A DNA stretch of 64,000 bases, taken from the NCBI RefSeq assembly GCF_900604355.1, contig NZ_UWOE01000001.1, positions 1,178,001 through 1,242,000 on the forward strand. Reading direction: 5' to 3'. Of the stretch, positions 8,259-17,947 are shown piece after piece. The notes under the pieces were generated by a model. The model ran no database searches. It was given only the letters and a program-made list of their open reading frames with translations, and was not told the origin of the DNA. Position 1 is the stretch's first letter. Each line of letters starts with the position of its first letter. A program made the position numbers and the translations under genes. This stretch comes from Luxibacter massiliensis. GTDB lineage: Bacteria > Bacillota > Clostridia > Lachnospirales > Lachnospiraceae.

Positions 8259-10256
8259 ATGAGTGAAGAAAAAATCTTTAAATTAGAATCCCCATATCAG
8301 CCGACAGGAGATCAGCCACAGGCCATTGAACAGCTTGTAAAAGGATTTAAGGAAGGCAACCAATGCCAGACTTTACTAGGGGTTACGGGCTCTGGTAAGA
8401 CATTCACGATGGCGAATGTAATACAGGAATTGAACAAGCCGACACTGATCATTGCACACAATAAAACACTCGCTGCACAGCTTTACGGGGAGTTCAAAGA
8501 ATTTTTCCCCAATAACGCGGTGGAGTATTTTGTATCCTATTACGACTACTACCAACCCGAGGCCTACGTCCCTTCATCAGACACTTACATTGCCAAGGAC
8601 TCCTCTATTAACGATGAGATTGATAAGCTCCGTCTCTCCGCCACCATGGCATTGGCGGAACGCCGCGATGTGATCATTGTTGCCAGTGTTTCCTGTATCT
8701 ACGGCCTGGGAAGTCCTGTAGATTATCAGAATATGGTAATTTCTCTGCGTCCTGGAATGACAAAGGACAGGGATGAGGTGATGGCCAAGCTCATCGAGAT
8801 TCAATATGACAGAAATGAGATGGACTTCCACCGGGGAACATTCCGTGTGCGGGGGGATGTCATGGAAGTAATACCGGCAAATTCAGCAGACACAGCTGTG
8901 AGGATTGAGTGGTTTGGGGATGAAGTGGACCGTATTACAGAGATTGACATCCTGACAGGGGAGATTAAGGATGAGCTGAAGCATGTGGCCATTTTCCCGG
9001 CTTCCCATTATGTGGTGGACAAAGAGAATATCAGCCGTGCGGTAAAGGCCATTGAAGAAGAATTGGAGGAGCGGGTCAGGGAGTTCAAGGGCAGGGACAA
9101 GCTCCTGGAAGCACAGAGAATTGCAGAAAGGACTAATTTTGACATAGAGATGCTCAAGGAGACTGGGTTTTGTTCAGGGATAGAGAATTATTCCCGGCAT
9201 CTGGCCGGGTTGTCCCCAGGGCAGGCTCCCTATACGCTGATAGATTATTTTCCCGATGATTTTATTATGATGATAGATGAATCGCATAAGACGATCCCAC
9301 AGATTGGCGGGATGTATGCAGGCGACCAGTCCCGGAAGTCCACACTGGTAGATTATGGTTTCCGCCTTCCTTCTGCAAAGGATAACCGACCTTTGAATTT
9401 TAGTGAGTTCGAAGGAAAGATAAACCAGATTATGTTTGTTTCAGCTACGCCAGGGCCTTATGAGCAGGAACATGAATTGCTGCGGGCAGAACAGGTGATA
9501 CGGCCCACAGGCCTGTTGGACCCTCAGGTGGAAGTGCGCCCGGTAGAAGGGCAGATTGATGACTTGGTGGGTGAGATTAACAAAGAAGTTTCCAGGAAAA
9601 ACAAAGTTCTTGTGACGACCTTGACTAAAAGGATGGCTGAGGATCTGACAGACTATATGCGGGAAGTGGGGATCAGGGTAAAATATCTCCATTCGGATGT
9701 AGATACCCTTGAGCGTTCTGAGATTATACGTGATATGCGCCTTGATGTATTTGATGTGCTGGTAGGGATCAATCTTTTAAGGGAGGGCCTTGATATTCCA
9801 GAGATTACATTGGTAGCGATTCTGGATGCTGACAAGGAGGGATTTCTGCGTTCAGAGACTTCCCTGATCCAGACGATAGGGCGGGCGGCCCGAAATGCGC
9901 AGGGCCATGTAATTATGTATGCAGATACCGTGACAGAATCTATGCGAAATGCCATGGATGAGACGCTGCGGAGACGGGAAATCCAGATGAAATATAATGA
10001 AGAGCATGGGATAACTCCCCAGACAATCCAGAAGTCAGTAAGGGATCTGATCAGCATTTCAAAGAAAGCTGCAGCAGAAGAGATGCGGATAGAAAAAGAT
10101 CCAGAGTCAATGAGCAGAAAGGAGTTGGAGAAACTCATCGCAGATATGTCAAAGCAGATGAAGAAAGCAGCGGCGGAGTTAGATTTTGAGACTGCGGCAG
10201 AGCTGCGTGACAGGCTTATAGAACTGAAAAGGACACTCAATGAGATGGATGATTAA
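8259..10256 (+). CDS. uvrB: excinuclease ABC subunit B
   Basis: UvrB is the damage-verifying helicase subunit of nucleotide excision repair; it is loaded by UvrA and recruits UvrC. The 665 residues match the usual length. Visible are Walker A GVTGSGKT (41-48), the beta-hairpin region starting YYDYYQPEAYVPSSDTYI (about 92-110), helicase motifs including SATPG and QTIGRAARN, and a C-terminal UVR motif (AAAELDFETAAELRDRLIEL) that contacts UvrC. The ATG has AGGGAG 8 bases upstream. The promoter carries a LexA box, so DNA damage should induce it. uvrA follows 164 bases later on the same strand. Confidence 0.97.
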   Translation: MSEEKIFKLESPYQPTGDQPQAIEQLVKGFKEGNQCQTLLGVTGSGKTFTMANVIQELNKPTLIIAHNKTLAAQLYGEFKEFFPNNAVEYFVSYYDYYQPEAYVPSSDTYIAKDSSINDEIDKLRLSATMALAERRDVIIVASVSCIYGLGSPVDYQNMVISLRPGMTKDRDEVMAKLIEIQYDRNEMDFHRGTFRVRGDVMEVIPANSADTAVRIEWFGDEVDRITEIDILTGEIKDELKHVAIFPASHYVVDKENISRAVKAIEEELEERVREFKGRDKLLEAQRIAERTNFDIEMLKETGFCSGIENYSRHLAGLSPGQAPYTLIDYFPDDFIMMIDESHKTIPQIGGMYAGDQSRKSTLVDYGFRLPSAKDNRPLNFSEFEGKINQIMFVSATPGPYEQEHELLRAEQVIRPTGLLDPQVEVRPVEGQIDDLVGEINKEVSRKNKVLVTTLTKRMAEDLTDYMREVGIRVKYLHSDVDTLERSEIIRDMRLDVFDVLVGINLLREGLDIPEITLVAILDADKEGFLRSETSLIQTIGRAARNAQGHVIMYADTVTESMRNAMDETLRRREIQMKYNEEHGITPQTIQKSVRDLISISKKAAAEEMRIEKDPESMSRKELEKLIADMSKQMKKAAAELDFETAAELRDRLIELKRTLNEMDD

Positions 10257-10420
10257 TTAGGATGGCAATATACTACTAATTGGGGCAGCCAGGCATATCA
10301 TTCCCGGGCATATTTTACCGGGGGTATTGCCGCCAGCCCGCAGTGATACGGCCAGGTGCTTTCGCCAGATAGAGGAGAGAATATTACAGATACTAGGTAG
10401 GGTATAGGAAGGAAAACAGC

Positions 10421-13273
10421 ATGGGAAAGAAAATGGATGCCAGGAAGTATATTAAAATACGGGGCGCAAATGAAAATAATTTAAAAAATATTGATTTGGA
10501 CATTCCAAGGAATGAACTGGTTGTGCTGACCGGACTGAGTGGATCTGGCAAGTCGTCACTGGCCTTTGATACGATTTACGCAGAAGGGCAGCGCAGATAT
10601 ATGGAGTCATTGTCCTCCTATGCGCGGCAGTTCCTGGGGCAGATGGAGAAACCCAATGTGGAGAGTATTGAAGGGTTGTCTCCGGCTATCTCCATAGACC
10701 AGAAGTCCACCAACCATAACCCCCGTTCAACCGTAGGGACAGTTACGGAAATTTATGATTATTTCCGCCTGCTGTATGCCAGAGTGGGCATACCCCACTG
10801 TCCAAAGTGTGGCAGGGAGATTATGAAACAGACGGTAGACCAGATGGTGGATCAGGTGATGGGCCAGCCCGAGGGGACAAAGATTCAGCTTCTTGCCCCA
10901 GTGGTGAGAGGCCGCAAGGGCACACATGCAAAGCTGCTGGAGCGGGCAAAGAGAAGCGGATATGTAAGAGTGCGGATAGATGGCAATATGTATGAATTGT
11001 CGGAAGAGATCTCCCTGGATAAAAATATCAAGCATAATATAGAGATTATTGTAGACCGCCTTGTCGTAAAACCAGGAATCGAAAAAAGACTGACAGATTC
11101 TGTTGAAAATGTGCTGAATCTTGCGGAAGGACTGTTGATTGTAGACGTTATTGGCGGGGAGGCTATGAACTTCAGCCAGAGTTTTGCCTGCCCGGACTGC
11201 GGCATCAGCATTGAAGAGATAGAGCCTCGGAGCTTTTCATTTAATAATCCATTTGGCGCCTGCCCGGTTTGTTTTGGACTGGGATATAAAATGGAATTTT
11301 CTGAGGATTTAATGATACCAGATCCGGCTTTGAGCATTAACCAGGGAGCCATCACGGTGATAGGATGGCAGTCATGTACTGAGAAATCCAGTTTTACCAG
11401 GGCGATTTTGGATGCTCTCTGTAAAGAATATAAATTTGACCTGGATACCCCCTTTGAAAAATATCCTAAGAAAATCCATGATATTCTCATTTACGGAACA
11501 AATGGTAAGTCTATTAAGGTCTACTATAAAGGACAGAGGGGAGAGGGAGTCTATGATGTAGAATTTGAGGGCTTGCTCAAAAATGTAGAGAGGCGTTATA
11601 GAGAGACCGGCTCTGAGACCATGAAGGCAGAATATGAGAGTTTTATGAATATCACCCCTTGTTCAGAATGCGGCGGCCAGCGCCTGAAAAAAGGTGCCCT
11701 GGCGGTTACAGTGGGTGGGAAAAACATTGCAGATGTAACAGCACTTTCCATAGAAAAGCTGCAGGATTTCTTGGGCCGGCTTGAGCTGACCCACACCCAG
11801 CAGCTTATAGGAGGTCAGATTTTGAAGGAGATTAGGGCCAGGATTCAGTTCCTTATGGATGTGGGGTTAGACTACCTGACGTTGGCAAGGGCAACCGGTT
11901 CTCTTTCCGGCGGGGAGGCCCAGAGGATCCGGCTGGCTACACAGATTGGATCCGGTTTGGTAGGGGTTGCTTATATACTGGACGAGCCAAGTATAGGCCT
12001 CCATCAGCGGGATAACGATAAACTTCTGGCAACGCTGAAGCATCTGCGTGACCTGGGCAATAGCCTGATTGTGGTGGAGCATGACGAGGATACAATGCTG
12101 GCGGCAGATTGTGTAGTGGACATCGGGCCGGGAGCGGGGGAGCATGGCGGAGAGGTGGTAGCTGTGGGCACGGCCAAAGAGATCATGAAAGACCCCCATT
12201 CTATAACAGGAAAATATTTAAGTGGGAAAATACAGATCCCTGTTCCAGAAGAGAGGAAAGAACCCACAGGAATCCTGAAGATAGTAGGTGCAGAAGAAAA
12301 TAATCTGAAGAATATTGATGTGGATATCCCCCTTGGCATTATGACTTGTGTGACCGGGGTATCTGGTTCTGGGAAAAGTTCTCTGGTTAATGAAATATTA
12401 TATAAAAAGCTTGCCAGAGAACTGAACCGGGCCAGGACAATTCCGGGAAAGCATAAAAGGATCGAGGGACTTAATCAGGTGGATAAGGTGATTGACATTG
12501 ATCAGTCCCCCATCGGAAGGACTCCCAGATCCAACCCTGCCACCTATACTGGGGTCTTTGACTTAATCAGGGACTTATTTGCGGCCACGCCGGACGCAAA
12601 GTCCAGAGGATATAAAAAGGGCAGGTTCAGTTTTAACGTCAAGGGAGGGCGATGTGAGGCCTGCAGCGGTGACGGCATTTTGAAAATTGAGATGCATTTT
12701 CTTCCCGATGTGTATGTTCCCTGTGAGGTATGTGGCGGCAAGCGTTATAACAGAGAGACACTGGAGGTTAAGTATAAGGGCAAGACCATTTATGATGTCC
12801 TGAATATGACAGTAGAAGAAGCGCTGGGATTTTTTGAACATGTGCCTAGTATACGCAGAAAAATGGAGACCTTGTATGATGTGGGACTTTCTTATATCCG
12901 CCTGGGGCAGCCGTCTACGGAACTGTCAGGGGGAGAGGCACAGAGAATTAAGCTGGCATCAGAATTGAGCAGGAGAAGCACAGGCAAGACAGTTTACATT
13001 TTAGATGAACCGACTACAGGGCTGCATTTTGCCGATGTCCATAAACTGACTGAGATTTTGAGGCGGCTTTCTGGCGACGGGAATACGGTTGTGGTAATTG
13101 AGCATAACCTGGATGTCATAAAAACTGCTGATTATATTATAGACATTGGCCCAGAGGGGGGGGACAGAGGGGGGACAGTGGTTGCCAAAGGGACGCCTGA
13201 GGAGATTGCTGAAAATCCCCGCTCTTATACTGGCAAATATATCAAGGCCATGCTCAACAAAAGCAGAGGATAG
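10421..13273 (+). CDS. uvrA: excinuclease ABC subunit A
   Basis: UvrA is the DNA-damage sensor ATPase of nucleotide excision repair and partners with UvrB encoded just upstream. The 950-residue protein has two ABC modules: Walker A GLSGSGKSS at about 38-46 and GVSGSGKSS near 645-655, with signatures LSGGEAQRI in both halves and Walker B sequences ILDEPSIGLH and ILDEPTTGLH. Zinc-binding cysteine pairs (CPKC, CPDC/CPVC, CEAC/CEVC) are present. An AGGAAGG ribosome binding site precedes the ATG. It is probably co-transcribed with uvrB; the 164-base gap holds no strong hairpin. Confidence 0.97.
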   Translation: MGKKMDARKYIKIRGANENNLKNIDLDIPRNELVVLTGLSGSGKSSLAFDTIYAEGQRRYMESLSSYARQFLGQMEKPNVESIEGLSPAISIDQKSTNHNPRSTVGTVTEIYDYFRLLYARVGIPHCPKCGREIMKQTVDQMVDQVMGQPEGTKIQLLAPVVRGRKGTHAKLLERAKRSGYVRVRIDGNMYELSEEISLDKNIKHNIEIIVDRLVVKPGIEKRLTDSVENVLNLAEGLLIVDVIGGEAMNFSQSFACPDCGISIEEIEPRSFSFNNPFGACPVCFGLGYKMEFSEDLMIPDPALSINQGAITVIGWQSCTEKSSFTRAILDALCKEYKFDLDTPFEKYPKKIHDILIYGTNGKSIKVYYKGQRGEGVYDVEFEGLLKNVERRYRETGSETMKAEYESFMNITPCSECGGQRLKKGALAVTVGGKNIADVTALSIEKLQDFLGRLELTHTQQLIGGQILKEIRARIQFLMDVGLDYLTLARATGSLSGGEAQRIRLATQIGSGLVGVAYILDEPSIGLHQRDNDKLLATLKHLRDLGNSLIVVEHDEDTMLAADCVVDIGPGAGEHGGEVVAVGTAKEIMKDPHSITGKYLSGKIQIPVPEERKEPTGILKIVGAEENNLKNIDVDIPLGIMTCVTGVSGSGKSSLVNEILYKKLARELNRARTIPGKHKRIEGLNQVDKVIDIDQSPIGRTPRSNPATYTGVFDLIRDLFAATPDAKSRGYKKGRFSFNVKGGRCEACSGDGILKIEMHFLPDVYVPCEVCGGKRYNRETLEVKYKGKTIYDVLNMTVEEALGFFEHVPSIRRKMETLYDVGLSYIRLGQPSTELSGGEAQRIKLASELSRRSTGKTVYILDEPTTGLHFADVHKLTEILRRLSGDGNTVVVIEHNLDVIKTADYIIDIGPEGGDRGGTVVAKGTPEEIAENPRSYTGKYIKAMLNKSRG

Positions 13274-13362
13274 ATATAGGGAGATCAAGTTGAAGGGGGA
13301 ATCCTGTGATATAAGGTTTGGAAGCTGGATGCTCTTAAGCTTCCAAACCTCCTGCCCTATAT
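13274..13362 (+). other. nested inverted repeats after uvrA, structured RNA or terminator
   Basis: Immediately after the uvrA stop, AGGTTTGGAAGCT (13314-13326) pairs with AGCTTCCAAACCT (13338-13350) as a 13-bp stem with an 11-base loop. An outer pair, ATATAGGG (13274-13281) and CCCTATAT (13355-13362), encloses it. No T-run follows. It could be the 3' end structure of the uvrBA transcript or an unrecognised RNA element. Confidence 0.55.
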
Positions 13363-13606
13363 TGGGAAAGTAGGAGTGTGGAGATATTTTTTGAGTTTTA
13401 TACGGCAAGGCTGATACCCTGGGGAGCAGAAATTGGGGGTGGATTCCGGGAATATTCTGTCTATAAATACTTTTTAATAAATTGTCAATTTTTATTCATA
13501 AGAATCGTTTTTTTCCTCATACTAATAGCATATCTGCATAAAAAGTCGAATTATCCAGAGCGTATTTTCCAAATCATTAAGAAATACTAAAAATACAAAA
13601 AAAGGG
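13363..13606. other. intergenic, nothing convincing
   Basis: AT-rich spacer before the mreB promoter. A 70-codon frame at 13378-13590 exists but has no ribosome binding site or recognisable sequence, and I do not call it. Confidence 0.5.
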
Positions 13607-13635
13607 TTTCCATTTCTGGAAAAGTTTATTATACT
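13607..13635 (+). promoter_or_regulatory. possible promoter of the mreB-family gene
   Basis: TTTCCA (13607-13612) and TATACT (13630-13635) are spaced by 17 bases, about 108 bases upstream of the mreB start. The -10 box is good and the -35 box weak. Confidence 0.45.
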
Positions 13636-13742
13636 AATTGTGCAATCAAAGACATATCAGCAAATGATTTCTGCCTTGGGCAGTGAAATACAAAGGATTA
13701 GATATAAGATGAGTAATAAGGGTTTTGGAAGGGAGAGTCAGT

Positions 13743-14732
13743 ATGTCTGTAGATATTGGGATAGATTTAGGCACAGCCAGCGTGCTTGTGTATGTAAAGG
13801 GGAAGGGGGTCGTACTCAAAGAGCCATCTGTGGTGGCTTTTGACAGGGATACCAACGTGATTAAGGCTATCGGGGAGGAAGCACGTCTGATGCTGGGGAG
13901 AACACCAGGCAATATTATCGCTGTCCGCCCCCTCCGCCAGGGTGTGATTTCCGACTATACGGTGACAGAGAAGATGATTAAGTACTTTGTACAGAAGTCC
14001 CTGGGAAAAAGAACTTTTAAGAAACCACGGATCAGCATATGTGTCCCCAGCGGCGTTACAGAAGTTGAGAAAAAGGCCGTGGAAGAAGCGACCTTTGCTG
14101 CCGGGGCCAGGGAAGTACATTTGATTGAAGAGCCGGTAGCCGCTGCAATCGGCGCGGGAATCGACATCTCCAAGCCCTGCGGCAATATGATTGTGGACAT
14201 AGGCGGTGGGACGGCGGATATCGCTGTGATCTCACTGGGAGGCACTGTAGTCAATACCTCAATCAAGATTGCGGGGGATGATTTTGATGAGGCGATTGTC
14301 AGATATATGCGTAAAAAACATAATCTGCTGATAGGGGAGCGTACAGCAGAGGATATTAAGATTAAAATAGGGACAACATATCCTCTTGTAGAAGAGGAGA
14401 CGATGGAAGTCAGGGGGCGCAATTTGGTCACAGGACTCCCAAAGACAGTGACAGTGACCTCCTCCGAGACAGAGGAAGCGCTGAGGGAAGCCACAGGGCA
14501 GATTGTGGAGGCGGTCATTGCAGTTTTGGAAAAGACGCCGCCGGAACTGTCAGCAGATATTTTGGACAGAGGGATTGTGCTGACTGGCGGAGGGGCGATG
14601 CTTAGGGGCCTGGAAGAGCTGATAGAAGAAAAGACAGGCATTCATACAATGACTGCGGAGGATCCGATGAAAGTAGTAGCTATCGGAACCGGGCAGTTTG
14701 TAGAGTTTATGAGCGGCAGAAAAGATTTCTAA
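13743..14732 (+). CDS. mreB: rod shape-determining protein, MreB/Mbl family actin
   Basis: A bacterial actin that polymerises under the membrane and positions the elongasome for wall synthesis. The 329 residues begin MSVDIGIDLGTASVLVYVKG with the phosphate-1 loop DLGTAS; the phosphate-2 loop DIGGGTADIAV and the adenosine loop LTGGGAMLRGL are both present. The ATG at 13743 has AAGGGAG 7 bases upstream; an in-frame TTG at 13725 is less likely. It stands alone without mreC or mreD, as Mbl or MreBH paralogues often do in Firmicutes, so it may be a second MreB-type protein. Confidence 0.9.
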   Translation: MSVDIGIDLGTASVLVYVKGKGVVLKEPSVVAFDRDTNVIKAIGEEARLMLGRTPGNIIAVRPLRQGVISDYTVTEKMIKYFVQKSLGKRTFKKPRISICVPSGVTEVEKKAVEEATFAAGAREVHLIEEPVAAAIGAGIDISKPCGNMIVDIGGGTADIAVISLGGTVVNTSIKIAGDDFDEAIVRYMRKKHNLLIGERTAEDIKIKIGTTYPLVEEETMEVRGRNLVTGLPKTVTVTSSETEEALREATGQIVEAVIAVLEKTPPELSADILDRGIVLTGGGAMLRGLEELIEEKTGIHTMTAEDPMKVVAIGTGQFVEFMSGRKDF

Positions 14733-15001
14733 GTAAAAGGGCCGGGATGGGGCAGACTACTTTGGATGGTATTGGGTTGGACAGGTACCAGGGGGAGTCT
14801 GTCCCCCTTGCGTTGGAGGCAAATCCTGGTTTCAGGAATAGATACAGACTTCAGGCTGAAAGTGCATTTGGCATCGGTTTTCATCAAATTTGCAAGGCCC
14901 GGTGGGGATTTGCTTATGTCTGTCTGAGGCACAGCTTTGGCGGCGCGCCGGGAGAGGCAAACGCCTGGCAGAGACAAGAAAGCCTGAAAGAGGAGGAGAT
15001 T

Positions 15002-17212
15002 GTGGAATCGGTTACTGGATATGTGGAACATATTGTGTTCAGAAATGAAGATAATGGTTATACAGTTTTTAATCTGCAGAACGAGGAAGGAGAGCTGACT
15101 TGTGTCGGTAGTTTTAATATATTAAGTGAGGGAGATCTGGTTGAAGTTGGGGGAGAATATGTGAATCACAGTGTTTACGGAACCCAGCTCAAAGTAAGCT
15201 CTTATAAGCTGAAGGAGCCGGAAGACCTTGTCTCAATCGAAAAGTATCTTGGCTCTGGCGCTGTAAAGGGAGTCGGGCCGGCCCTCGCAGGCCGGATAGT
15301 GGGCATGTTTAAAGAAGATACTTTTCGGATCATGGAGGAAGAGCCGGAACGCCTTGCAGAGATTAAAGGAATCAGCGAGCGCAAGGCCCGGGAGATTGCA
15401 GAGCAGGTAGAGGATAAAAAGGATATGCGCAGGGCTATGATTTATTTACAAAATTATGGCATATCCACCACCCTGGCCGTGAAAATCTATAAATATTATG
15501 GGACAAGGCTTTATGAGGTTCTGGAAGAGAATCCCTATCAGCTGGCGGACAATATTGACGGCGTTGGGTTTAAGACCGCCGATGAGATTGCCTCCAGGAT
15601 TGGAATACACACAGACTCGGACTTCAGAATACGGAGCGGTATATTTTATACACTGCAGCAGTCAGCAGCCGAGGGGCACGTCTATCTTCCCCGGGAGACG
15701 CTTCTTCTGCGCTCATGCCGCCTTCTCGGCGTAGAGATACGGGATATAGAAAAATATATTATGGACCTGTGCATCGAGAAGAAAACTGTATGTAAGGATA
15801 CGGGAAATGAAATACGTATTTATGCTGCCCGCTACTACTATATGGAGTTGAATATAGCCCGCATGCTGCATGATCTGAATATAGAGTGCAATATGCCTGA
15901 GGACATGATGGAGAGCCGGCTGCGCAAAGTGGAGCAGAAGGGGCAGATTTCTCTTGATCCTATGCAGCACAGGGCGGTCATAGAATCTATCAGGCACGGG
16001 CTGCTGATTTTGACAGGAGGCCCGGGAACAGGAAAGACCACCACAATCAATACAATGATCCAGTTTTTTGAAAGTGAAGGCATGAGTATTCTCCTTGCTG
16101 CACCTACAGGGAGAGCTGCAAAGCGGATGACAGAGGCAACGGGGTATGAAGCACAGACGATACACCGTTTGCTGGAAGTCAGCGGGAATCCTGAGGAGGA
16201 AGGAAATATAAACGGTTTCATGCGCAACCAGCAGAATCCACTGGAGACAGATGTACTTATTATAGATGAAATGTCCATGGTAGACCTGCCTCTTATGCAG
16301 GCCCTTCTCTCTGCGGTTGTGGAAGGGACCCGCCTAATCTTAGTGGGAGATGTCAATCAGCTGCCTTCAGTAGGGCCGGGCAGCGTGCTGAAAGATATCA
16401 TTGTCTCCGGTAAGTTTTCTGTGGTGACGCTGACTAAAATATTCCGGCAGGCAGGAGAGAGCGATATAGTAGTGAATGCCCATAAGATTCATGCGGGGGA
16501 GCCTGTTATATTGGACAACAAAAGCAAGGATTTTTTCTTTTTAAAAAGGCAGGAGGCAGATGTAATCATCAGTGTAGTCATTACATTGATACAGAAGAAG
16601 CTTCCCCAGTACGTAGAGGCGGCCCCCAATGAGATTCAGGTAATGACCCCTACCAGAAAAGGCCTTTTAGGGGTGGAGCGCCTCAATACTATATTACAGA
16701 AATATTTGAATCCCCCTTCACCTGAGAAGGCAGAAAAGGAAGTCGGGCAGAGGCTCTTCAGAGTGGGGGACAAGGTAATGCAGATTAAGAATAACTATCA
16801 GCTGGAGTGGGAGATCAGCACGAAGTTTGGGCTGACTGTTGATAAGGGAGCCGGGATATTTAATGGAGATATGGGGGTCGTCACAGAAATAAATTTTTAT
16901 GACGAGACACTGCAGGTAGAATATGACGAAAAGCGCAAAGTTGAATATCCTTTTGAGGCGCTGGATGAGCTGGAGCTGGCCTATGCCATCACCGTGCACA
17001 AGTCACAGGGCAGTGAGTATCCCGCAGTGATCATTCCGCTTCTGCCCGGGCCTAAAATGCTGTATAACAGGAACCTTCTCTATACAGCAGTAACAAGAGC
17101 AAAAAAATGCCTGACAATTGTGGGGAGTGATGTGACATTTCAGGAGATGATACAAAACAAAAACGAACAGAACCGCTATACAAGCCTGGCAGAGCGTATA
17201 CAGGAATTTTAA
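15002..17212 (+). CDS. recD2: ATP-dependent DNA helicase RecD2 (RecD/TraA family)
   Basis: RecD2 is a 5'-3' SF1B helicase involved in recombination and replication-fork maintenance in bacteria lacking RecBC. I start at GTG 15002 (VESVTGYVEHIVF), which has a perfect AGGAGG five bases upstream; the frame stays open upstream to about 14747, but that extension has no family character. The 736 residues fit the family: an N-terminal OB-like part, helix-hairpin-helix repeats (around 90-200), Walker A GGPGTGKTT near 339-347, Walker B LIIDEMSMVD, and a C-terminal UvrD-like box (YAITVHKSQGSEYPAVI). Its stop overlaps the frame of comF, so the genes are probably coupled. Confidence 0.93.
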   Translation: MESVTGYVEHIVFRNEDNGYTVFNLQNEEGELTCVGSFNILSEGDLVEVGGEYVNHSVYGTQLKVSSYKLKEPEDLVSIEKYLGSGAVKGVGPALAGRIVGMFKEDTFRIMEEEPERLAEIKGISERKAREIAEQVEDKKDMRRAMIYLQNYGISTTLAVKIYKYYGTRLYEVLEENPYQLADNIDGVGFKTADEIASRIGIHTDSDFRIRSGIFYTLQQSAAEGHVYLPRETLLLRSCRLLGVEIRDIEKYIMDLCIEKKTVCKDTGNEIRIYAARYYYMELNIARMLHDLNIECNMPEDMMESRLRKVEQKGQISLDPMQHRAVIESIRHGLLILTGGPGTGKTTTINTMIQFFESEGMSILLAAPTGRAAKRMTEATGYEAQTIHRLLEVSGNPEEEGNINGFMRNQQNPLETDVLIIDEMSMVDLPLMQALLSAVVEGTRLILVGDVNQLPSVGPGSVLKDIIVSGKFSVVTLTKIFRQAGESDIVVNAHKIHAGEPVILDNKSKDFFFLKRQEADVIISVVITLIQKKLPQYVEAAPNEIQVMTPTRKGLLGVERLNTILQKYLNPPSPEKAEKEVGQRLFRVGDKVMQIKNNYQLEWEISTKFGLTVDKGAGIFNGDMGVVTEINFYDETLQVEYDEKRKVEYPFEALDELELAYAITVHKSQGSEYPAVIIPLLPGPKMLYNRNLLYTAVTRAKKCLTIVGSDVTFQEMIQNKNEQNRYTSLAERIQEF

Positions 17213-17892
17213 ATTTCCTTTATCCTCCCGTCTGCCCTTTCTGCCGTGAGATTACATATGATGGAATCTGCCCGGTGTGCAGGAAGCATATCCATTACAT
17301 AGAAGAACCCCGCTGTATGCGCTGCGGCAAAAGCCTGGATCAGGAGGAGGAAGAATATTGCCGGGACTGTGGGAGGGAACCTGGGTATTATGAACAGGGA
17401 TACAGCCTGTGGGCGCATAGGGGAGCTGTCTCAAAGGCAGTATATGATTTTAAGTATAAGAATAAGAGGCGGTACGGGGAGGTTTTCGCCGCTGAAATGG
17501 CGGCACATTTTGCAGAAAGCCTGTCTGGGTGGGGGATCCAGGAGATAATCCCCATCCCTTTGCACAGATCCAGAAGGCGGGCCAGAGGATATAACCAGGC
17601 TGAACTTCTGGCTGAAGGGCTGGGGCGTATTTTAGATATACCAGTCCAGAAACAGGCGCTTTTCAGGGTGAAAAAGACGGTTCCCCAGAAAAGCCTTGAC
17701 AATAAGGGCAGGACTGCAAATATGAGAGGGGCGTTTGCCCTGTCAGGCCAGTACCAGCCAAAGGCCTCAGTGCTGCTGGTTGATGATATTTATACAACAG
17801 GGAGTACGATCAATGGAGCTGCAAAAATGCTGAGAAAAGCGGGAGCGGAAAAAGTGTATTTTTTGACTATAAGCATTGGACAAGGACTCTAG
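17206..17892 (+). CDS. comF: ComF family phosphoribosyltransferase-like protein
   Basis: ComF proteins are linked to DNA uptake and handling of incoming single-stranded DNA. The product has an N-terminal zinc-finger-like part (CPFC and CPVC, then CMRC and CRDC) and a PRTase fold with the PRPP loop VLLVDDIYTTGSTING near the C-terminus. The family-like N-terminus (ILNFLYPPVCPFC) begins upstream of the first standard start codon, GTG 17275, which falls inside the CPVC motif. The frame is open back to 17131 but holds no ATG, GTG or TTG. I therefore mark the start at ATT 17206, overlapping the recD2 stop; an ATT start or translational coupling is inferred. The conservative alternative is 17275. 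Confidence 0.8.
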   Translation: MLNFLYPPVCPFCREITYDGICPVCRKHIHYIEEPRCMRCGKSLDQEEEEYCRDCGREPGYYEQGYSLWAHRGAVSKAVYDFKYKNKRRYGEVFAAEMAAHFAESLSGWGIQEIIPIPLHRSRRRARGYNQAELLAEGLGRILDIPVQKQALFRVKKTVPQKSLDNKGRTANMRGAFALSGQYQPKASVLLVDDIYTTGSTINGAAKMLRKAGAEKVYFLTISIGQGL

Positions 17893-17906
17893 CTGTATGC
17901 TATACT
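17877..17906 (+). promoter_or_regulatory. likely promoter for the cdaA-containing operon
   Basis: TGGACA (17877-17882) and TATACT (17901-17906) are separated by 18 bases at the very end of comF, 42 bases before the start of the next gene. Confidence 0.5.
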
Positions 17907-17947
17907 AAAAATGATGTTTAAAAGTAAGAAAACACAGAGGTGGTTAA

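Noticed and set aside
13378..13590. Small 70-codon frame between uvrA and mreB
   Set aside because: No ribosome binding site, no homology I can see, and it spans an AT-rich stretch leading up to the mreB promoter.
14790..14808. AGGGGGA/TCCCCCT hairpin after mreB as a terminator
   Set aside because: Seven base pairs with a 5-base loop but no T-tract; too weak to call.
14747..15001. Possible 85-residue N-terminal extension of RecD2
   Set aside because: The frame is open, but the sequence is not like the family and a perfect AGGAGG sits five bases before GTG 15002, which gives the normal N-terminus.
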